Shown piece by piece: positions 9,236 through 18,205 of a stretch of DNA of 64,000 bases. The translations under genes and the position numbers were made by a program. The notes under the pieces were generated by a model, which had not been told where the DNA came from, ran no database searches, and saw only the letters and a list, made by a program, of their open reading frames with translations. Source of the stretch: Fluviibacter sp964498255. GTDB lineage: Bacteria > Pseudomonadota > Gammaproteobacteria > Burkholderiales > Rhodocyclaceae. The number at the start of each line of letters is the position of its first letter. The stretch's first letter is position 1. The DNA lies in NCBI GenBank assembly GCA_964498255.1, contig CAZCGW010000010.1:3271-67270 (forward strand), read 5' to 3'.

Positions 9236-10195
9236 ATGTCTGGCACGATCGATCCTAAATCTCTCGGTAAGGTTGCCGTGCTGTTCGGCGGTTCGTCCGC
9301 CGAGCGCGAGGTGTCGCTCAATAGCGGTAGTCGTGTGCTGGCCGCATTGCAGCGCCAGGGTGTTGATGCCCATGCTTTTGATCCGGCAGAAACACCGCTG
9401 ACAGCCATTGAGCACGCCGGATTTGATCGTGCATTTATTGCCCTGCATGGCGGGATTGGTGAAAACGGTACTTTGCAGGGTTTTCTGGAAATGATTGGTC
9501 TGCCTTATACCGGTAGTGGGGTTCTGGCCTCTGCACTGGCGATGGACAAATGGCGTTCGAAGCTGGTCTGGCAGGCCGCCGGTTTGCCGACGCCGGGTTA
9601 CCGTTTGATTGATGCCGACTCGGATGCGCAGGCAGTCATTGATGCGCTGGGTTTGCCGCTGTTTGTGAAGCCCGTTCATGAAGGCTCGAGCGTGGGCGTG
9701 ACCAAAGTAAAAACCCTCGCCGATCTGATGCCAGCCTGGGAAGACGCTAGCCGCCATGATTCGGCTGTGATCGCCGAAACGGCATTGCTCGGCGGTGAAT
9801 TCACCGTGGCTGTCTGGCAAACGCCAAATGGATTGCAGGCATTGCCGCCAGTGCGCATTGTGCCTGCCACGGAGTTCTACGATTACGAAGCCAAGTACAA
9901 CCGCGATGACACGCAATACAACGTGCCTTGTGGTTTGCCTGAAGCACAAGTGGCGCACATGCAGGACCTGGCGGTTGAGGCTTTCGAGGCATTAGGTTGT
10001 CGTGGTTGGGGGCGTATCGATTTTCTGCTGGATAGTGCTGGCGCGCCGTATGTGCTGGAAGCGAACACCGCCCCGGGTATGACGGATCACTCACTGGTGC
10101 CTATGGCAGCACGTGCGGATGGCGTGGATTACGACCATCTGGTGCTGACGGTTGCCGCCATGGCCAGCCTCGATGCTGGCTCTACGGGCGCGTAA
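9236..10195 (+). CDS. ddl: D-alanine--D-alanine ligase Ddl
   Basis: Ddl makes the D-Ala-D-Ala dipeptide used by MurF. The product is 319 aa with an ATP-grasp fold. The N-terminal signature G-G-S-S-A-E-R-E-V-S is at 18-27, followed by H-G-G-I-G-E-N-G-T-L-Q-G, the lysine block F-V-K-P-V-H-E-G-S-S-V-G-V, and the metal-binding E-A-N-T-A-P-G-M-T-D-H-S. The ATG at 9236 lies 4 bp after the murB stop. A longer reading from 9176 would lie inside murB and is not ligase-like. I do not choose between ddlA and ddlB. Confidence 0.95.
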   Translation: MSGTIDPKSLGKVAVLFGGSSAEREVSLNSGSRVLAALQRQGVDAHAFDPAETPLTAIEHAGFDRAFIALHGGIGENGTLQGFLEMIGLPYTGSGVLASALAMDKWRSKLVWQAAGLPTPGYRLIDADSDAQAVIDALGLPLFVKPVHEGSSVGVTKVKTLADLMPAWEDASRHDSAVIAETALLGGEFTVAVWQTPNGLQALPPVRIVPATEFYDYEAKYNRDDTQYNVPCGLPEAQVAHMQDLAVEAFEALGCRGWGRIDFLLDSAGAPYVLEANTAPGMTDHSLVPMAARADGVDYDHLVLTVAAMASLDAGSTGA

Positions 10196-10207
10196 GGACA
10201 CACGATC

Positions 10208-10999
10208 ATGATCTGGAACCGTCCTGACTTGATGAACCGGCTGGCCAGCCTCTTTTGGGGCCTGGGGCTGCTGCTCATTCTTGTATCGGGTGTGCTCATG
10301 GTCATTCGCATGCCATTCTTTCCGGTGCGTGATGTGGTACTGACTAAGCCGCTGGAGCGCGTGCAGCTGGAAGATATTCGTGCCGGCATAGCCCCCTTTA
10401 TCGGTGGCAACTTCTTTACGGTGGATCTGAAAGCGATTCGTCAGGGTGCCGAGCAACAGCCATGGGTGTATCGCGCCGATGTGCGTCGTCAGGGCTTTGG
10501 TAGTCTGGCACTCAGTATTGATGAACAGGTGCCCACCGCCCGTTGGGGCAATGAAGGTACGCGCACCACATCGGAGTGGTTGAACCGCGATGGTGAAGTC
10601 TTTGAAGTGCCTGACAGTTCATTGGGTAGCGCTGGTCAGGGTTTGCCTGTGCTGCATGGCCCGCTCGATACGGGTAATGAGTTGATGGCGCGTTACGTGC
10701 GCTACAGCAAGCTGCTTGAGCCAACGGGCCGCACGATTCGCCAGCTGGATCTGAGCCCGCGCCTGTCATGGAGTATGCGTCTTGATAATGGCACCCGCGT
10801 TGAGATGGGGCGTGAGCGCACCCTCAATAGTGCCGATGAGCAAGTGAATCTGTTTGTTTCGTTGTATCCCCAATTGGTGAGCAATCGCCCGGTAGCCCCG
10901 GCGGTGGTTGATCTCCGTTATCCAGCCGGTGTGGCAGTGCGGTACCCAACCGCACCGGCAGCCGCTTCTATCCCTTCTGACCGTAAAGGCAAGTCATGA
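10208..10999 (+). CDS. ftsQ: cell division protein FtsQ
   Basis: FtsQ is a bitopic inner-membrane protein that links early and late divisome parts (FtsK, FtsLB). The product is 263 aa: a short cytoplasmic N-terminus, one membrane span at about 12-33, a POTRA domain beginning with F-F-P-V-R-D-V, and a periplasmic beta domain (W-L-N-R-D-G-E-V-F). The ATG at 10208 follows an AAGGA site that overlaps the ddl stop. The end overlaps ftsA by ATGA. Sequence conservation is low in this family; position between ddl and ftsA supports the call. Confidence 0.92.
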   Translation: MIWNRPDLMNRLASLFWGLGLLLILVSGVLMVIRMPFFPVRDVVLTKPLERVQLEDIRAGIAPFIGGNFFTVDLKAIRQGAEQQPWVYRADVRRQGFGSLALSIDEQVPTARWGNEGTRTTSEWLNRDGEVFEVPDSSLGSAGQGLPVLHGPLDTGNELMARYVRYSKLLEPTGRTIRQLDLSPRLSWSMRLDNGTRVEMGRERTLNSADEQVNLFVSLYPQLVSNRPVAPAVVDLRYPAGVAVRYPTAPAAASIPSDRKGKS

Positions 11000-12228
11000 G
11001 CAGAGAGACTAAAGAACTGATTGTCGGCCTCGACATTGGTACATCCAAGATTGTGGCAGTCGTTGCCGAAGTGGCAGCCGATGGCCGCCTGAATGTGCTG
11101 GGGGTTGGCGCACAAGAAGCGCGCGGCTTATCACGTGGTGTCGTCGTTAATATCGAAGACACCGTGCAGGCGATCTCCAAAGTGATCCAGGAAGTCGAGC
11201 TGATGGCGGACTGCAAGGTCAAGGATGTATACACCGGTATCGCCGGTAGCCACATCCGTAGTTTCAACTCCAATGGCATGGTCGCCATCAAGGATAAAGA
11301 AGTTAGCCCGGGCGATATTGATCGCGTGATCGAAACCGCACGCGCAATGCCGATTCCTGCCGAGCAGGAAATTCTGCACATCCTCACGCAGGAATTCGTG
11401 ATCGATGGTCAGGATGGAATCCGCGAACCAATCGGCATGAGCGGCATGCGTCTGGAAGTCAAAGTGCACATCGTCACCGGTGCGATCTCTGCGGCCCAGA
11501 ACATTGTGAAGTGCGTTCGCCGTTGCGGTCTTGATGTTAACGACCTGGTGCTGCAGCCGCTGGCATCGAGCTATGCCGTGCTGTCTGAAGATGAAAAAGA
11601 CCTGGGCGTTTGCCTGATTGATATTGGCGGCGGCACGACAGACATTGCCGTCTGGGCACAGGGTGCGATTCGTCACACGGCCGTGATCCCCATCGCCGGT
11701 AATCAGGTGACCAACGATATCGCTATGGCCCTGCGTACCCCAACGCGCGACGCAGAAGACATTAAACGCCGTTCGGGTTGCGCGCTGGCAGATCTAGCCA
11801 ATCCGGAAGAAGTGATTGAAGTCGCTGGTGTAGATGATCGTCCGAGCCGCAAGCTCTCGCGTCGTGCACTGGCCGATGTGATTCAGCCGCGCGTGGAAGA
11901 GTTGTTCGAGATTGTGCAGGCCGAGCTGCGCCGTTCCGGTTACGAGAACGTGTTGTCATCCGGCATCGTGCTCACGGGTGGCTCCGCTGCGATGCCCGGA
12001 ATGATTGAGCTGGGTGAAGAGATTTTCCACATGCCCGTGCGCCTGGGTGAGCCCAAGTACAGCGGTCCGCTGGTCGACGTAATCAAGTCGCCACGCTATG
12101 CCACGGCATTCGGTCTGATCCTCGAAGCCTACAACCAGCGTAAACGTGGTCAACAGGTGCGCGAGAAGCAGGGCGGCGTGAAAGACGTATTCGGATCCAT
12201 GCGTGCATGGTTCGAGAAGAATTTTTAA
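10996..12228 (+). CDS. ftsA: cell division protein FtsA
   Basis: FtsA is an actin-like ATPase that tethers FtsZ to the membrane. The product is 410 aa. The phosphate-1 block G-L-D-I-G-T-S-K lies near residue 10, the 1C domain follows, the second phosphate block reads L-I-D-I-G-G-G-T-T-D, and G-G-S-A-A-M-P-G belongs to the adenosine site. The C-terminal stretch ends in W-F-E-K-N-F, fitting the amphipathic membrane-targeting helix. The ATG overlaps the ftsQ stop. Confidence 0.96.
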   Translation: MSRETKELIVGLDIGTSKIVAVVAEVAADGRLNVLGVGAQEARGLSRGVVVNIEDTVQAISKVIQEVELMADCKVKDVYTGIAGSHIRSFNSNGMVAIKDKEVSPGDIDRVIETARAMPIPAEQEILHILTQEFVIDGQDGIREPIGMSGMRLEVKVHIVTGAISAAQNIVKCVRRCGLDVNDLVLQPLASSYAVLSEDEKDLGVCLIDIGGGTTDIAVWAQGAIRHTAVIPIAGNQVTNDIAMALRTPTRDAEDIKRRSGCALADLANPEEVIEVAGVDDRPSRKLSRRALADVIQPRVEELFEIVQAELRRSGYENVLSSGIVLTGGSAAMPGMIELGEEIFHMPVRLGEPKYSGPLVDVIKSPRYATAFGLILEAYNQRKRGQQVREKQGGVKDVFGSMRAWFEKNF

Positions 12229-12242
12229 TTCAGGAATTTCCG

Positions 12243-12265
12243 GTTGCGTATGCGCAGTACGCAAC
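12243..12265. repeat. small inverted repeat between ftsA and ftsZ
   Basis: A perfect 8-bp inverted repeat (GTTGCGTA at 12243-12250, TACGCAAC at 12258-12265) with a 7-nt centre sits 14 bp after the ftsA stop, in the 121-bp ftsA-ftsZ gap. It could attenuate read-through or bind a protein; there is no T-run after it. Confidence 0.45.
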
Positions 12266-12349
12266 TGTGAAGTGGCAGTGAAAGCAGCAAAGGCAATACC
12301 CGTAGCAATTACCCAATAGTTTGATTTTAAGTTTTTAACGGAGGCAGTT

Positions 12350-13537
12350 ATGTTTGAAATTATCGAGAAAGAATCCAACGGCACAATCATCAAAGTGATC
12401 GGTGTGGGTGGTGCAGGTGGCAATGCCATCGACCACATGATTCGCGAGAACGTGCACGGCGTGCAGTTCATCGCAGCCAATACCGATGCGCAAGCGCTGA
12501 ACAACAGCCTGGCCGGTCATCGTATGCAACTGGGTGGTTCGGGTCTGGGTGCTGGTGCCAAGCCAGCCGCAGGTCGTGCAGCTGCTGAAGAGCAACGTGA
12601 ACAGATCAAAGAGTCGCTGCGTGGTGCACACATGGTATTCATTACGGCCGGTATGGGTGGTGGTACGGGTACTGGTGCGGCACCCATCGTGGCTGAAGTT
12701 GCACGCGAACTGGGTATCCTCAGCGTTGCTGTGGTCACCAAGCCATTCATGTTCGAAGGTAAGCGCATGAAAGCCGCTGAAGCTGGCATCGCCGAGCTGG
12801 AGCAGCATGTAGATTCGCTGATCGTTATTCTGAACGATCGCCTGATGGATGTGCTGGGTGACGATGCTGAAATGGAAGCCTGCTTCCAGGCTGCAGACGA
12901 TGTGCTGCGTAACGCTGTGGGTGGTATCGCCGAAATCATTACCCTCAAGGGTCTGGTTAACGTTGACTTCGAAGACGTTCGCACCGTTATGGGCGCCATG
13001 GGTCGTGCCATGATGGGTTCGGCCGCTGCTGAAGGTATGGATCGTGCACGCCTGGCTGCCGAGCAAGCCGTTGCCTGCCCGCTGCTGGAAGGTGTTGAAC
13101 TGTCGGGTGCCAAGGGCGTGCTGGTGAACATCACCGCCTCCAAGTCGCTCAAGATGCGTGAAGTCAACGAAGTCATGGCCACCATTGGTGACCACGTGTC
13201 GGACGAAGCTGAAATCATCTTCGGTGCCGTGTTTGACGAAAGCATGGGCGACCAGATGCGTGTGACTGTTGTTGCCACCGGTCTGGAAGACGTGAAGGCG
13301 CGTGGCGTGAAGAGCACCCGCGAAACATTGACCGTGATCGAGCCGCTACGTGCTACTGGTACCGGCGATGCCACACCGTTTGGTGATTTCAGCCAGTACG
13401 ATCTGCCACCCGGCATGCGTTCGGCACGTCAGGCCGCTGTAACACCTGCTGCCAGCAACCTGAAGGTTGAAGCCTTTGTGTCGCAGGGTGTAGATCACTA
13501 CGACATTCCAGCCTTCCTGCGTAAGCAGGCTGACTGA
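12350..13537 (+). CDS. ftsZ: cell division GTPase FtsZ
   Basis: FtsZ is the tubulin-like GTPase that forms the division ring. The product is 395 aa. G-A-G-G-N-A is at 21-26, the tubulin signature G-G-G-T-G-T-G-A-A-P at 103-112, and the conserved C-terminal peptide D-I-P-A-F-L-R-K-Q, which binds FtsA and ZapD, ends the protein. A clear GGAGG ribosome site precedes the ATG. Unlike the genes before it, ftsZ is separated by 121 bp and has its own strong ribosome site, fitting its need for higher expression. zapD lies elsewhere in the window (46.3-45.5 kb). Confidence 0.97.
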   Translation: MFEIIEKESNGTIIKVIGVGGAGGNAIDHMIRENVHGVQFIAANTDAQALNNSLAGHRMQLGGSGLGAGAKPAAGRAAAEEQREQIKESLRGAHMVFITAGMGGGTGTGAAPIVAEVARELGILSVAVVTKPFMFEGKRMKAAEAGIAELEQHVDSLIVILNDRLMDVLGDDAEMEACFQAADDVLRNAVGGIAEIITLKGLVNVDFEDVRTVMGAMGRAMMGSAAAEGMDRARLAAEQAVACPLLEGVELSGAKGVLVNITASKSLKMREVNEVMATIGDHVSDEAEIIFGAVFDESMGDQMRVTVVATGLEDVKARGVKSTRETLTVIEPLRATGTGDATPFGDFSQYDLPPGMRSARQAAVTPAASNLKVEAFVSQGVDHYDIPAFLRKQAD

Positions 13538-13570
13538 TTGCCTGAGTCTGTTCCAGATAAGCTGAATCCG

Positions 13571-13597
13571 TTGCGGCGCCCTGCGCAGGCGCTGCAA
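13571..13597 (+). terminator. stem-loop after ftsZ, possible terminator
   Basis: A 10-bp stem with one mismatch (13571-13580 and 13588-13597, GC-rich) and a 7-nt loop lies 33 bp after the ftsZ stop. Only A residues follow, not a T-run, so it would be a weak or factor-assisted terminator. It separates ftsZ from the lpxC promoter. Confidence 0.4.
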
Positions 13598-13646
13598 AAA
13601 TATCGGTTAACTGGTTGAAGTATAAGCAGTAATTGTTTTGCCTCCG

Positions 13647-13675
13647 TTGGGAAGGCCCCGTGACTGTGCTAGAAT
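13647..13675 (+). promoter_or_regulatory. putative sigma-70 promoter of lpxC
   Basis: A -35 box TTGGGA (13647-13652) and a -10 box TAGAAT (13670-13675) are separated by 17 bp, 60 bp before the lpxC start. It would let lpxC be transcribed independently of the dcw operon. Confidence 0.5.
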
Positions 13676-13735
13676 CGGCCGGTCAGGGGGCTCCGTCCCT
13701 CTAAAGAAATCGGCTGTTAAAGCGCGTCGCACACT

Positions 13736-14671
13736 ATGTCTAAAATGCTCTGTCAACGTACTGTCAAATCCGTCATCCGCGCCAGTGGCGTGGGTTTGCA
13801 CTCGGGTAAAAAAGTCACGCTGACCCTGCGTCCAGCGGCGCCTGATACCGGCATCATGTTCCGCCGCGTTGATTTGGAAACCCCGGTTGATATCAAGGCC
13901 AGCGCCTTAACCGTGGGCGATACGCGTATGTGCTCCTGTCTGGATGTGGATGGTGTCCGCATCGGCACGGTTGAGCATCTCATGTCGGCGCTCTGTGGGC
14001 TGGGTATCGATAACGTCTGGATTGATCTGGATGCGGCTGAAGTGCCCATTCTCGATGGTTCGTCATCGCCTTTCGTATTTCTGATCCAGTCAGCAGGTAT
14101 TAGCGAGCAGAATGTGCCCAAGCGTTTTCTGCGTATCAAGAAACCCGTCGAAGTATGTGAAGGCGATAAGATCGCCCGACTTGCGCCGTACGCTGGTTTC
14201 AAACTGAATTTCTCGATCGTTTTTAATCACCCGGCGATTGACCGCACTGGTCAGCAGGTGAGCTTTGATTTTGCCGATCAGGGTTACACGCGTGACATCG
14301 CCCGTGCCCGTACCTTTGGCTTTACCCAGGAAGTCGAATTCCTGCGCGAAAACGGTCTTGCTCTCGGTGGTGGTCTGGAAAATGCCGTCGTGCTGGATGA
14401 GTACCGCATCCTCAATGCCGATGGCCTGCGTTACAACGATGAGTTCGTAAAGCACAAAGTGCTGGATGCCATTGGCGATCTGTATCTGATCGGTCATCCG
14501 ATCATCGGTGAATTTACGGCGCATAAATCCGGTCACGACCTGAACAACAAACTGGCGCGTGCCGTGCTGGCTGATGCCGAATCTTACGAGATTGTGTCCT
14601 TTGTGCCGCCGGAAGAGGCGCCTGCCGGCGTTACGCGCTGGATGCAGCAGGCTTACGCGCTGACCGCCTAA
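13736..14671 (+). CDS. lpxC: UDP-3-O-acyl-GlcNAc deacetylase LpxC
   Basis: LpxC is the zinc enzyme of the first committed step of lipid A synthesis. The product is 311 aa. The family N-terminus (Q-R-T-V-K-S, G-V-G-L-H-S-G) is followed by the first zinc histidine in V-E-H-L-M-S-A-L; the second zinc site is in H-K-V-L-D-A-I-G-D-L and the catalytic H-K-S-G-H-D-L-N-N-K. ATG 13736 gives M-S-K-M-L-C-Q-R; the ATG at 13745 would give a start more usual for the family (M-L-C-Q-R-T). Neither has a strong ribosome site. It converges with dciA, stop to stop. Confidence 0.96.
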   Translation: MSKMLCQRTVKSVIRASGVGLHSGKKVTLTLRPAAPDTGIMFRRVDLETPVDIKASALTVGDTRMCSCLDVDGVRIGTVEHLMSALCGLGIDNVWIDLDAAEVPILDGSSSPFVFLIQSAGISEQNVPKRFLRIKKPVEVCEGDKIARLAPYAGFKLNFSIVFNHPAIDRTGQQVSFDFADQGYTRDIARARTFGFTQEVEFLRENGLALGGGLENAVVLDEYRILNADGLRYNDEFVKHKVLDAIGDLYLIGHPIIGEFTAHKSGHDLNNKLARAVLADAESYEIVSFVPPEEAPAGVTRWMQQAYALTA

Positions 14672-15175
14672 TTAATCTGTCTTGGCAGACTGCCGCAGTT
14701 TTGCCAGAGCGGCTTTCAAGCCTTCATCACTGATTTCATTTTCCAGAGCGCTCAATGCTTCGGCAGCGCCTGCTGATAGCGGGTCGCGGTGAAATGGCGT
14801 TGTCTCTTTGTCTGCCGGTAAGCCGGGGCGCACCCGCACTTCCAACGCGCTGCAAGCAAAACCCGCTTGCCGCCAGCCGTTGATCAGGCTGGGGCCCATC
14901 TGGCGTAGCCGCGCCCCCAGGCTGGGGTGATTGCAGAGCACGCTGATCGTATCTCCGCTCAGATTGGCAACCCGGCAGCTTTTGCCCATGGCGGGTGGCA
15001 GCGTTTTCGCCAAGACGTCCTGCAGGGTTTGCAGCGTGCGGGCGTGCTGCATTAGGCCGCCCAGTGTGGCCGTTGCCGCTTCCTGGCTGCGCGCAGCGCC
15101 GCCATATTCCAGCACATCGGAAAGGGCGCGGAAGCTGCGGTTACGGGAGTTGCTGCGGGTTGGGTACATAACCAT
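14672..15175 (-). CDS. dciA: DciA-like protein (DUF721), putative helicase loader
   Basis: The 167-aa product matches the DUF721/DciA family by its position between lpxC and secA, which is usual in betaproteobacteria, and by its KH-like core around residues 45-115 (L-P-P-A-M-G-K-S, S-V-L-C-N-H-P-S-L-G-A-R-L-R-Q). DciA proteins interact with the replicative helicase DnaB and help its loading in bacteria without DnaC. The C-terminal part is Ala/Glu-rich and variable. ATG 15175 and ATG 15169 are both possible starts. The stop abuts the lpxC stop on the other strand. Function is inferred from family. Confidence 0.75.
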   Translation of the reverse strand: MVMYPTRSNSRNRSFRALSDVLEYGGAARSQEAATATLGGLMQHARTLQTLQDVLAKTLPPAMGKSCRVANLSGDTISVLCNHPSLGARLRQMGPSLINGWRQAGFACSALEVRVRPGLPADKETTPFHRDPLSAGAAEALSALENEISDEGLKAALAKLRQSAKTD

Positions 15176-15238
15176 AGGTTAGCTGAAACGATGGTTTTTG
15201 TCAGGCAGAGAAGGGCTATGCCGTGATCAAAGGCGCCC

Positions 15239-15415
15239 TCATCGACTACGAAAAACGTCGCAAATCGGGCTAACCTTTGAATCACGACATGCCCAGACCG
15301 TCTGATGGTCCCGAAACGACAAACCCAAAGCGGTCATGGGCGACATATGGATAGGGTCTGGTGCGATTTCGACGTTTTTCGTAGTCGATGAGCGCCGGGC
15401 TCAATCCATATGTCG
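15239..15415. repeat. nested inverted repeats in the dciA-secA spacer
   Basis: The 336-bp spacer 15176-15511 has no convincing gene but is highly structured. A perfect 22-bp inverted repeat pairs 15239-15260 with 15370-15391; similarity continues on both sides with small gaps (about 15232-15267 with 15364-15396). A second perfect 12-bp inverted repeat, 15341-15352 with 15404-15415, encloses the right arm of the first, so the two structures are mutually exclusive. Both 22-bp arms, read outward from the repeat, encode A-L-I-D-Y-E-K-R-R. It could be a decayed duplicated coding fragment, a dispersed repeat, or a control element for secA. Confidence 0.7.
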
Positions 15416-15475
15416 TCAGTGCATAGCGAAATGAGCGGTCTAGGCCTATACGGCGCGGCCGGAGCAGGTGCCGCA

Positions 15476-15484
15476 TGCTAAAAT
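15476..15484 (+). promoter_or_regulatory. possible extended -10 promoter of secA
   Basis: TGCTAAAAT at 15476-15484 resembles an extended -10 element (TGn-TAAAAT) 28 bp before the secA start. No clear -35 box stands 17 bp upstream, so the call is tentative. Confidence 0.35.
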
Positions 15485-15511
15485 CGCGAGGATAATTTTT
15501 GGAACCTTCTC

Positions 15512-18205
15512 ATGATTTCTGGCCTGCTCAAAACGATCTTCGGTAGCCGTAACGACCGACTGCTCAAAACCTATCGCAAACAGGTGGAGCGTATCAACGC
15601 CCATGAGCCAGCGATGGAAGCCCTCTCTGACGAGGCGCTGCAGGCCAAGACCGCAGAATTCCGCACCCGCCTGGCCGGTGGCGAAACGCTGGATGCATTG
15701 CTTCCCGAAGCTTTTGCCGTGGTTCGTGAAGCCAGTAAACGCGTGCTCGGTATGCGTCACTTTGATGTCCAGCTAGTTGGGGGCATGGTGCTGCATTACG
15801 GCAAGATCGCCGAAATGCGTACGGGCGAAGGTAAAACACTTGTTTCTACGCTGCCGGCATATTTAAATGCATTGGCCGGCAAAGGTGTTCACGTCGTTAC
15901 CGTCAATGATTACCTGGCGCGTCGCGATGCCGAATGGATGGGTCGCCTGCACCGCTGGTTAGGTTTGGAAGTAGGTTGCAACCTGTCGCAGATGTCGTCG
16001 GTTGAAAAGCGAGAAGCCTACGCTAGCGATATCACCTATGGTACGAACAACGAATTCGGATTCGATTACTTGCGCGACAACATGGTCTACGACGTGCAGG
16101 ATCGTGTGCAGCGAAAACTGCACTACGCCATCGTCGATGAAGTCGACTCGATCCTCATTGACGAAGCCCGCACGCCGCTGATCATTTCCGGTCAGGCCGA
16201 AGATCACACCGAACTCTACGTGCGCATGAATGCGCTGGCGCCACAACTCACACGTTGCCAGGAAGAAAATGGACCAGGTGATTTCTGGGTCGATGAAAAA
16301 GCCAATCAGATCCTGCTCACCGAAGAAGGCCACGAAAGTGCCGAGCGTATTCTGGTGCATGCCGGCTTGCTGGCCGAAGGTCATAGCCTGTACGAAGCCG
16401 GCAACATCCTTCTGATGCATCACCTGACCACCGCGTTGCGTGCCAACAACCTGTTCCATCTGGATCAGCATTACGTTGTGCAGAATGATGAAGTAGTGAT
16501 CGTGGATGAATTCACGGGTCGCCTCATGAGTGGTCGTCGCTGGTCCGATGGTCTGCATCAAGCCGTTGAGGCCAAGGAAGGGGTTGCCATCCAGCACGAG
16601 AATCAGACGCTGGCATCCATTACCTTCCAGAATTACTTCCGCATGTACGGCAAGCTCTCCGGCATGACCGGTACGGCTGATACCGAAGCCTATGAGTTCC
16701 AGCAGATTTATGGTCTGGAAACCGTGGTGATTCCAACGCATCGTCCGGCAGTGCGTAAGGACATGCAGGATCAGATCTATCGTACGGAACATGAGAAGTA
16801 CAACGCTATCGTGGCCGATATCCGCAATCAGCATGAAGCGGGTCGTCCGATTCTGGTGGGTACCACCTCGATTGAGAACTCCGAACTGCTATCGGCGCTG
16901 CTCACGCGTGAAAAGCTGGAACACCAGGTGCTCAATGCCAAGCAGCACGAACGCGAAGCCGAGATCGTTGCGCAGGCCGGTAAGCCAGGTGTCATTACCA
17001 TTGCGACCAATATGGCCGGCCGTGGTACCGATATCGTGCTGGGCGGCAATGTGGGTAAAGAAGTCGATGCCGTGAATGCAGATGAATCGCTATCTGCTGC
17101 AGATAAAGAAACGAAGGTTGCCGCGCTGCGCGCCGAATGGCAGAAAGTGCATGATGCCGTGATCGCTGCCGGTGGTTTGCATATTATCGGCTCCGAGCGC
17201 CATGAATCGCGTCGTATCGATAACCAGCTGCGTGGCCGCGCTGGTCGCCAGGGCGATGCAGGTAGCTCGCGTTTCTTCCTCTCGCTGGATGATTCACTGC
17301 TGCGCATTTTTGCCGGTGATCGCATCAAGTCAATTATGGATCGCCTCAAGATGCCGGAAGGCGAGCCGATCGAGCATGCCATCGTCACGCGCTCGCTGGA
17401 ATCGGCGCAGCGTAAGGTAGAAGGTCGTAACTTCGACATCCGCAAACAACTGCTGGAATACGACAACGTCGCCAACGATCAGCGTCGTGTGATTTACACG
17501 CAACGTAATGAACTGCTGGAAACCGCTGAAATCAGCGCCACCATGACGGCATTGCGTCATGGTCTGCTGGAAGAAGTGTTCCGCACCTATGTGCCGGAAG
17601 GCTCGATTGATGAGCAGTGGGATTTGCCGGGTCTGGAGGCGATGCTGGAAGCGGAGTATCAGCTGCGTGTGCCATTGGCTGAAATCGCCCAGGGTGCCGA
17701 TACGCCGGATGACGAAGCGTTGCTGGCACGCCTGATTGCCGCGGCAGATGAGGTCTATGATGCCAAGGTAGGGCTGGTCGGCGCCGAAGGCTTTAGTGGT
17801 TTCGAGCGTAGCGTCATGCTGCAGAGCCTGGATTCGCATTGGCGTGAGCATCTCTCGGCGCTGGATCATCTGCGTCAGGGCATCCATCTGCGCGGCTATG
17901 CGCAGAAAGATCCGAAGCAGGAATACAAGCGCGAGGCCTTTGAGCTCTTTGACAACCTGCTCAGCGCGGTGCGCCGTGAAGTCACACGCGTGCTGATGAC
18001 GGTGCGCATTGGCTCCGCTGAAGAGATCGATGCCGCCGCTGCTGAGGCAGAGGCACCGACCAATCTGGCATACAACCACATTGAGCCCGGCGTGTTTGTC
18101 GATCAGGAAGGCAACCCTTACGATCCGGAAACCATTAACCGCAATGCGCCATGCCCTTGCGGCTCCGGTTACAAGTTCAAGTTCTGTCACGGAAGAGTCG
18201 AGTAA
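15512..18205 (+). CDS. secA: protein translocase ATPase SecA
   Basis: SecA is the motor that pushes preproteins through SecYEG. The product is 897 aa, full length. The Walker A segment M-R-T-G-E-G-K-T lies at 102-109, the DEAD-like V-D-E-V-D-S-I-L-I-D-E near 210, the second nucleotide fold contains T-N-M-A-G-R-G-T-D-I, and the C-terminus has the zinc motif C-P-C-G-S-G-Y-K-F-K-F-C-H, used for SecB and phospholipid contact. The ATG at 15512 has only a weak ribosome site; a GAGGA lies 20 nt upstream. The stop overlaps the argJ start. Confidence 0.97.
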   Translation: MISGLLKTIFGSRNDRLLKTYRKQVERINAHEPAMEALSDEALQAKTAEFRTRLAGGETLDALLPEAFAVVREASKRVLGMRHFDVQLVGGMVLHYGKIAEMRTGEGKTLVSTLPAYLNALAGKGVHVVTVNDYLARRDAEWMGRLHRWLGLEVGCNLSQMSSVEKREAYASDITYGTNNEFGFDYLRDNMVYDVQDRVQRKLHYAIVDEVDSILIDEARTPLIISGQAEDHTELYVRMNALAPQLTRCQEENGPGDFWVDEKANQILLTEEGHESAERILVHAGLLAEGHSLYEAGNILLMHHLTTALRANNLFHLDQHYVVQNDEVVIVDEFTGRLMSGRRWSDGLHQAVEAKEGVAIQHENQTLASITFQNYFRMYGKLSGMTGTADTEAYEFQQIYGLETVVIPTHRPAVRKDMQDQIYRTEHEKYNAIVADIRNQHEAGRPILVGTTSIENSELLSALLTREKLEHQVLNAKQHEREAEIVAQAGKPGVITIATNMAGRGTDIVLGGNVGKEVDAVNADESLSAADKETKVAALRAEWQKVHDAVIAAGGLHIIGSERHESRRIDNQLRGRAGRQGDAGSSRFFLSLDDSLLRIFAGDRIKSIMDRLKMPEGEPIEHAIVTRSLESAQRKVEGRNFDIRKQLLEYDNVANDQRRVIYTQRNELLETAEISATMTALRHGLLEEVFRTYVPEGSIDEQWDLPGLEAMLEAEYQLRVPLAEIAQGADTPDDEALLARLIAAADEVYDAKVGLVGAEGFSGFERSVMLQSLDSHWREHLSALDHLRQGIHLRGYAQKDPKQEYKREAFELFDNLLSAVRREVTRVLMTVRIGSAEEIDAAAAEAEAPTNLAYNHIEPGVFVDQEGNPYDPETINRNAPCPCGSGYKFKFCHGRVE

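Noticed and set aside
12517..13416. 299-codon frame antisense to ftsZ, and similar long antisense frames in secA, obgE and amtB
   Set aside because: Low-complexity Ser/Arg-rich translations produced by codon bias of the real gene on the other strand.
15282..15476. 64-codon minus-strand frame in the dciA-secA spacer
   Set aside because: It lies across the inverted repeats, has no ribosome site, and only the repeated A-L-I-D-Y-E-K-R-R piece looks protein-like.
15176..15511. SecM-like arrest peptide before secA
   Set aside because: No secreted leader frame with an arrest motif is present; the only structure is the inverted repeats.
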